Of a stretch of 64,000 nucleotides of DNA, positions 59,093 through 64,000 are shown one piece after another. Under the pieces are notes generated by a model that was given only the letters and a program-made list of their open reading frames with translations, was not told the DNA's origin and did not search any database. Numbering within the stretch: position 1 is the first letter of the stretch; every line of letters begins with the position of its first letter. Source of the stretch: Paguma larvata (lineage: Eukaryota > Chordata > Mammalia > Carnivora > Viverridae); NCBI GenBank assembly GCA_030068075.1, contig CM057835.1, forward strand, positions 42,700,215-42,764,214, read 5' to 3'. The translations under genes were made by a program, and so were the position numbers.

Positions 59093-60517
59093 AAATGGAA
59101 AGTAACTCATCCTAGATTTCCTATAAAATAACAGAATAAGGATTAGAGGACCACTAATGTTTTTATATATAAAATTCAATGTTTCTATAATGTATTAGGT
59201 TATGAAATAATATGATCGTTTCATTTAAAAAGTGACAGTCAGGTAGCCTTTTTTTACCATGATTATTTTACTTCTCAGTTTTTGAGAAATGCCTGGAAAA
59301 TTATCTTTCAGGAGCTTTAGGTGGGCTAAATAAAAAATAGACTTACCTGCATTCAGAGATCATTTCAGAAATGACTATAGTATATATTGACACATTATTT
59401 ATTTCCTTTCCACTTTTCATCTACACATCTTTAGGATTTAGGCATTAGTGCCGAGCATACTACGTGTGAATCCATACATTCTTTTAAAGAAGATTCTATA
59501 TGTAGTATTCACATAAGTATAAATCCTATCCAATCATCTCCTTTCCTATACTTCAGATCTCTGCTGGGCTTCTCTCCAAAATAGCAATGCTTGTGGATTT
59601 AAAAGTTGCTTCCTAATCTTACATGAACTTGAATTGTTTCTTTCTCAGATGTTTTCAAAATGTGACTCAGTAATAGCCATCTTCAGACCAGGAATCGCTG
59701 AAAACACTTTGAAGAATGTTCTCTGGGAGAGAAGAGTGCCCATTCATCTGCTGCGTGCGGGAAAAGGCACTGGGGCCTTGTGTTCATAGAAAAACCAATC
59801 ATAGAATTCATGTTGAGAGTGAGTCTAGGACCATGGCTGTAATGAAATGTCTTGGTACTTCATTTCTCATCCAAAAATAAAATAAATATCCGATTCTTGC
59901 TGGGTCGCTGTAACTTTTCTATCAGATTGAGTAAAAGCTATTTCCCGGAGTTAAGGAGAAGTGAACAATCTAAATACAGGTTGTGTTCATCTTTCCCTAC
60001 TAAGACCTTCTTTGTGGTAGACTCTGAACAGAATGAAGATATGTTGAAGATTTTGAGGCTTTGGATCAGCCTTTATAAGAAGCCTTCTTTTTCTCTTTGA
60101 GGGAGCTCGATAGACTACCAAATTTAACTTATAGACGAATATGTTTAATAATATCAAACACTTTTCAAAAACAACATGCTTTGCCACTTCTAGGACGGAT
60201 ACCTTTTTGGTTGGAAGGGAGATGAACAAAAGATCCAGTCTAAGGTAATTCTAACAGCTCTTGCTCAGCACTGTCTCTGCCCACCTAGGAAAGCACCCCC
60301 AACTCTCTCCATCCGACCACATCAACTACTGAGAACCTACAGCTTACATGTGCGTCTTAGATACATACTACTTCACTCAATGTAAGTCATGGAAGTTACA
60401 AAAGCTTCTACTGCACTTGGTCCCTGAGTAAAGCAATTAGTTGCACGATAGAAAGTTTAACGTCACCACCGGCCAGTGTTCAACCAGCTCCTGTGTGCTT
60501 TATAAACCTGCTCTAGC
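59093..60517. other. Single-copy DNA
   Basis: No repeat or known gene. Frames at 59852-60100 (plus) and 60229-59987 (minus) overlap and resemble nothing. Confidence 0.45.
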
Positions 60518-60532
60518 GTTTGTGGAATTCAA

Positions 60533-60764
60533 ATATATTTTTTTAATGTTTATTTTTTTTTTTTGAGAGACAGAGAAAGAGAGAGAGAGAGAGAACAAGT
60601 GGGGGAGGGGCAGAGAGAGAGGGAGACACAGAATCTGAAGCAGGCTTCAGGATCTGAGCTGTTAGCACAGAGCCTGATGCGGGGCTCGAACTCACAAACT
60701 GAAAGATCATGACCTGAGCCGAAGCTGGATGCTTAACTGACTGAGTCGCCCTAGTGCCCAAAAG
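60533..60764 (-). mobile_element. CAN-SINE
   Basis: Reverse copy with tail ttttttttttttgagagaca and head gagtcgccctagtgccc. TSD gtttgtggaattcaa (60518-60532) and gtttgtggagttcaa (60766-60780), 14 of 15 identical. Confidence 0.95.
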
Positions 60765-60983
60765 GGTTTGTGGAGTTCAAGAAAAAACCACATGGATGAT
60801 AAAAACATCTAGGAAAGGCATTGAAGGCTAGTAAATAATCAGTAAAATAAAATGAAGTCTTAGTCTTTCAGGTGACTGGTCCTGACTCAGGCACGGGGTG
60901 GTAGAGAAAGGCCAGCACATTTGACAGCTGTTCCTGCATCACTCAAAGGGACAGCTCTGACAGATTGGAGAGTGAATCTGCTG
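60765..60983. other. Single-copy spacer
   Basis: No repeat or gene recognised between two antisense SINEs. Confidence 0.4.
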
Positions 60984-61000
60984 GCATTTTATGTATCTTT

Positions 61001-61190
61001 TTTTTTTAAGTTTATTTATTTATTTTTGAGAGAGAGAAAAACACAAGTGGAAGAGGGACAGAGAGTGGCTCCTGAGCAGACTCTACATTGTCAGTGCAGA
61101 GCCCAACACGGGGCTTGAACCCACGAACCATGAGATCATGATCTGAGCCAAAGTCAGGCGCTTAATCGACTGAGCCACCCAGGTGCCCTA
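61001..61190 (-). mobile_element. CAN-SINE
   Basis: Reverse copy, head gagccacccaggtgccc. Flanks gcattttatgtatcttt (60984-61000) and gcactttatatgtcttt (61191-61207) form a 17-bp TSD with about four mismatches. Confidence 0.94.
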
Positions 61191-61411
61191 GCACTTTATA
61201 TGTCTTTAAAGAGAGCAGCAAAGAGTAGAGGCATTATGTGGATAATTTCATGATTACAAGTACTTAATTAATAACATTTGCTCTGATTTATCTGTCATTT
61301 TTGACTTCAAAAAATAATTATGAGGTTTTTCTTTTTCCCTCAATTATTAAGAGAAAAATCCATGTAATTTTGAACCTGAGTCAGAACTAACAGATTTTCC
61401 AATCCAACCGT

Positions 61412-61817
61412 TAAGGGTTGAATTGTATACCGCTCCCACGCCCCAAATTTTGTATGCTGAAATCCTAACCCTCAGTATCTCAGGATGTGACTTATTTGAA
61501 AACAGGGCCATGACAGACGTAGTTAGTTAAGATGAGGCCATTAGGGTGGGTCTTAATCGATTGTGACTGGTGTCTTTATAAAAAGAGAAACTTCGGACAG
61601 AGACACAGACACGCATAGAGGAAAATCATGTGCACATAGGCAGAGGTCGGTCATCTACAAGCCAAGGGGAAAAGCCTGCATCTCCCCTCACAGCCTTTAG
61701 GAGGAATCAGCCCTACGGACATCTTCACTTCAGACTTCTAGTTTCCAGAATGCTAGATGATACATTTGTGCTAAGTCACCCTGTTTGTCTACTTTGTTAT
61801 AGCTGCCTTCGCAAGTG
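61412..61817 (+). mobile_element. MaLR solo LTR (MLT1-like)
   Basis: 'aagggttgaattgtataccg', 'tgctgaaatcctaaccctca', 'gtgtctttataaaaagagaa', 'tcatctacaagccaagggga', 'agacttctagtttccagaat', 'ctactttgttatagctgcct'. About 400 bp, diverged, no internal sequence. The next SINE is inserted at its 3' edge. Confidence 0.8.
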
Positions 61818-61832
61818 AATATGTATATTTTA

Positions 61833-62047
61833 CATGTTTATTTATTATTTAATTTGAGAGACAGAGAGGGAGAAAACAAGGGGGGAAAGGCAGAGAGAGA
61901 GAGAGAGGGAGAGAGAGAATCCCAAACAGGCTCTGTGCCGAGAGTGGGGAGTTCGACCTGGAGCTCAGTCTCAGGACCACAAGATCATGACCTAAGGCCA
62001 ATGTCAAGAGTCCGATGCTTAATTGACTGGGCCACCCAGGCGCCCCT
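61833..62047 (-). mobile_element. CAN-SINE at the LTR edge
   Basis: Reverse copy with altered centre (ggggagttcgacctggagct), head gggccacccaggcgcccc. Flanks gaatatgtatatttta (61817-61832) and gaatatattttttaa (62048 on) resemble a TSD. Confidence 0.92.
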
Positions 62048-62063
62048 GAATATATTTTTTAAT

Positions 62064-62571
62064 AGTTACAGAAATTAATATGAAAGGAAAGGGGAAGTTG
62101 CTGCCACTGCCACCTATGGCTGTGAGGAGAACAGGTAGTCGTGTTGATATCTAGAGATTTAGGTCGGGCTCTTTCCATATCACACTTCTCACAAATAGTC
62201 CCCTTCATCTGCTACTCAAGCCGTGTCAAAACTTGTTGCCACAGTGTTCCTTAGCAGAAGATAGTGACAGAAATTGTCCATTCTGATGCACTAAATTTCT
62301 GACGATTTGATGGGGGAGACTTATGTCACCGTTCGTATCTCTTCCTCTCGCTCTTTTCCAAAAACAGGTGCTCCTCGTGGACCACTATGTATTATTTACA
62401 TTTTTCTGGGCTTTGCAGAGCTGTTTCTTCTTCCGGTTGAGCAGTAGAGAATTGTGCTTGCCCTGCACTTCGATATACAGCAAAGATTAAATTTGAATCT
62501 AGAGGAATTACAATCATCTGTACTTGTTATCTGTTTGAAGGAACCCAACTGGATTCCGCTCCTATGGGCAT
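62064..62571. other. Single-copy DNA
   Basis: No repeat or gene recognised. Confidence 0.45.
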
Positions 62572-62587
62572 AAGAATAACTATTCCC

Positions 62588-62773
62588 GGGGCGCCTGGGT
62601 GGCTCAGTCAGTTAAACGGCCGACTTCAGCTCAGGTCATGATCTCACGGTCTGTGAGTTCGAGCCCCGCGTCGGGCTCTGTGCTGACGGTTCAGAGCCTG
62701 GAGCCTGCTTCGGATTCTGTGTCTCCCTCTCTCTCTGCCCTTCCCTTGCTCACGCTCTGTCTCTATGTCTCTC

Positions 62774-62800
<27 letters not shown>
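62588..62800 (+). mobile_element. CAN-SINE, very young
   Basis: Practically consensus, with most CpGs intact and an uninterrupted A-tail of about 27-29 bases (from 62774). Exact 16-bp TSD aagaataactattccc (62572-62587 and 62801-62816). The youngest-looking insertion in the window. Confidence 0.97.
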
Positions 62801-62804
<4 letters not shown>

Positions 62805-62816
62805 ATAACTATTCCC

Positions 62817-63964
62817 TTGTTCTACTGTACGGAAACCTTCAGAACCTGAACCTAAGGTAGGAGCCCAATTGAAAGAACAGTGGCAGACTGGCAGGAACTG
62901 AAACTCGCTTCAATCCCTGACACACTCCGAGAGATTTCGCATCGGTCCATTTTGGTGTTGACAGTAAACCCAGCGGCTGTTCATTTTACAGCTCTTGATG
63001 AAAACCAGACTCGCCAGAGTGATAACACTGGTGAGCACACACGTCCTCTCAGGTGAAACTTTGCTGATACAGATATTAACCTCCTCTCATAGTAGAAATA
63101 GCTAGAAAAACGGTTCACAGAAGAAGAGTAATGCATCATTTGCATTCAGGAAAGTCTCAGTGAGCCCTATCAGCCTTCTAATTACTCAATTAGGAATTAC
63201 CTGGGGACCGGGGAGAGAGATAAGTTCTGTAATTGGAGCAACATGGCTGTTTGGCCTGTGTATTTTCTTTATAGCAAAAATAATCGCCGATCTGATAAAT
63301 ATTTGCTATCGGTCTAAGGTAAGCCCTGATGGATACTCAGTGGCAAGGGGCGGGTGCGTTCCTAAAGGAGCAGGAAGTAATCAGGGGGAAGGGATGGGCA
63401 CGCTTCACTAAGCAAATTACATTTCCCAGCCAGGGCCGGGCCTATCGCATTTCGCTGTGCGAAAGAACATGCACATTGTGTGTACTGGCCATCCTGGCAA
63501 AGAGCAGGACGTTCCCTCCAGGATTTATTTATGGCCAAATCAATTGTACCTTAAAGGGATAGTTTTTCAACTCCTTTTGTTCTTGCAGGAGGTTCATGCA
63601 GAGGAAGCCATCCTGAAATCAGAGAAGCAAGGCGGCTTCAGGTCTTCCCAATCCAGGTCACGGATAACGCTGGTCTCCTTTCTCCCATTTCCCAAAGCTG
63701 CGCCATTTATGCGCCTTGGGATTTCTGATCGTTGAGGATCCAAGGTCAGGACTGGGACGAGGTGGTCCTCTGACCCATGAAAATGCTTCTTGTTCCAAGT
63801 GGCAAAGGTCATCTGTTCTCGACCTTTTATTGCATGCTTTTGAGAAATTAACAAAATTACACACTGTTGTTTCCTTTGTTGGTGTCTAAAGAATTTTCAG
63901 TTAGGGAGGTCACCTGGGAGACAGAAGTCACATATTCTAGAAGGGTGCTTATAAAACAAAACTC
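62817..63964. promoter_or_regulatory. Candidate conserved enhancer region
   Basis: Repeat-free. About 63080-63330 is dense with homeodomain- and octamer-like words: atgcatcatttgcattcagg, ttctaattactcaattagga, tctgtaattggagc and gataaatatttgctatcgg. It also keeps CpGs (aatcgccgatc). 63345-63352 has a GC box (ggggcgggt). Splice-like sites are present: acceptor ctttatag at 63267-63274, donor aaggtaagc at 63316-63324, acceptor ttgttcttgcag ending at 63588. Frames of 77-92 codons lack known homology. Enhancer or non-coding exon is inferred only. Confidence 0.4.
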
Positions 63965-64000
63965 GGGGCGCCTGGGTGGCTCAGTTGGTTAAGCGGCCGA
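63965..64000 (+). mobile_element. CAN-SINE, cut by the window end
   Basis: Head ggggcgcctgggtggctcag, then ttggttaagcggccga, running off the end of the window. Confidence 0.93.

Overview
The window is nuclear DNA from a carnivore, most likely a cat (Felidae). The main evidence is about 35 full or partial copies of a tRNA-derived SINE. Each has the head 'ggcgcctgggtggctcagt', a pyrimidine-rich (TC) body and an 'aaaaataaataaa' tail, which is the feliform CAN-SINE (SINEC_Fc-like) pattern and not the dog type. Older mammal-wide repeats surround them: L1M-type LINE-1, L2, MIR, MER5-like fragments and MaLR LTRs (MSTA/MLT1-like).

I find no intact protein-coding gene, no rRNA, no functional tRNA gene and no CRISPR array. 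The longest open frames (145-146 codons) are a pentanucleotide microsatellite read in reverse and a non-repeat frame of a length expected by chance. All recognisable protein similarity comes from decayed LINE ORF1, endonuclease or reverse transcriptase. The sequence is AT-rich and CpG-poor and reads as intergenic or deep intronic DNA.

Layout. 1-3.1 kb: single-copy DNA with an unusual AAAAT/GAAAT/GAAAC microsatellite. 3.1-7.5 kb: an internally deleted L1M carrying five later SINEs. 7.5-12 kb: a SINE-free block with conserved-looking sequence and a candidate terminal exon. 12-18.3 kb: SINE pairs (one tail-to-tail, partly duplicated 1.5 kb away) and a second broken L1. 18.3-22.4 kb: mostly single-copy DNA, with a GC-box/G-quadruplex patch and a minus-strand polyadenylated 3' end. 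22.4-29.8 kb: dense repeats (tandem SINEs, two antisense L1s, one sense L1, an LTR, an L1 ORF1 remnant). 29.8-37.1 kb: a block free of SINEs and recognisable L1, with several candidate regulatory elements and a probable retrocopy flanked by 62-65 bp direct repeats. 37.1-43.4 kb: young SINEs and a strong conserved-noncoding candidate at 38.4-39.2 kb. 43.4-54 kb: MIRs, an MLT1 LTR, a 1.3 kb L2 and a GGAT microsatellite. 54-62.8 kb: decayed LINE fragments, MIR, MLT1 and SINEs, including a very young SINE at 62.6 kb. 62.8-64 kb: a homeodomain-site-rich single-copy stretch with good splice-like sites, then the start of another SINE.

No genes act together here. The functional candidates are cis-regulatory elements or non-coding transcripts. 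These calls rest on base composition, motifs and absence of repeats, not on alignment. Repeat family names come from recognising consensus sequences by eye, and boundaries are good to roughly 5-30 bases except where target-site duplications (TSDs) are given. I did not find a previously undescribed biological system that I could defend.
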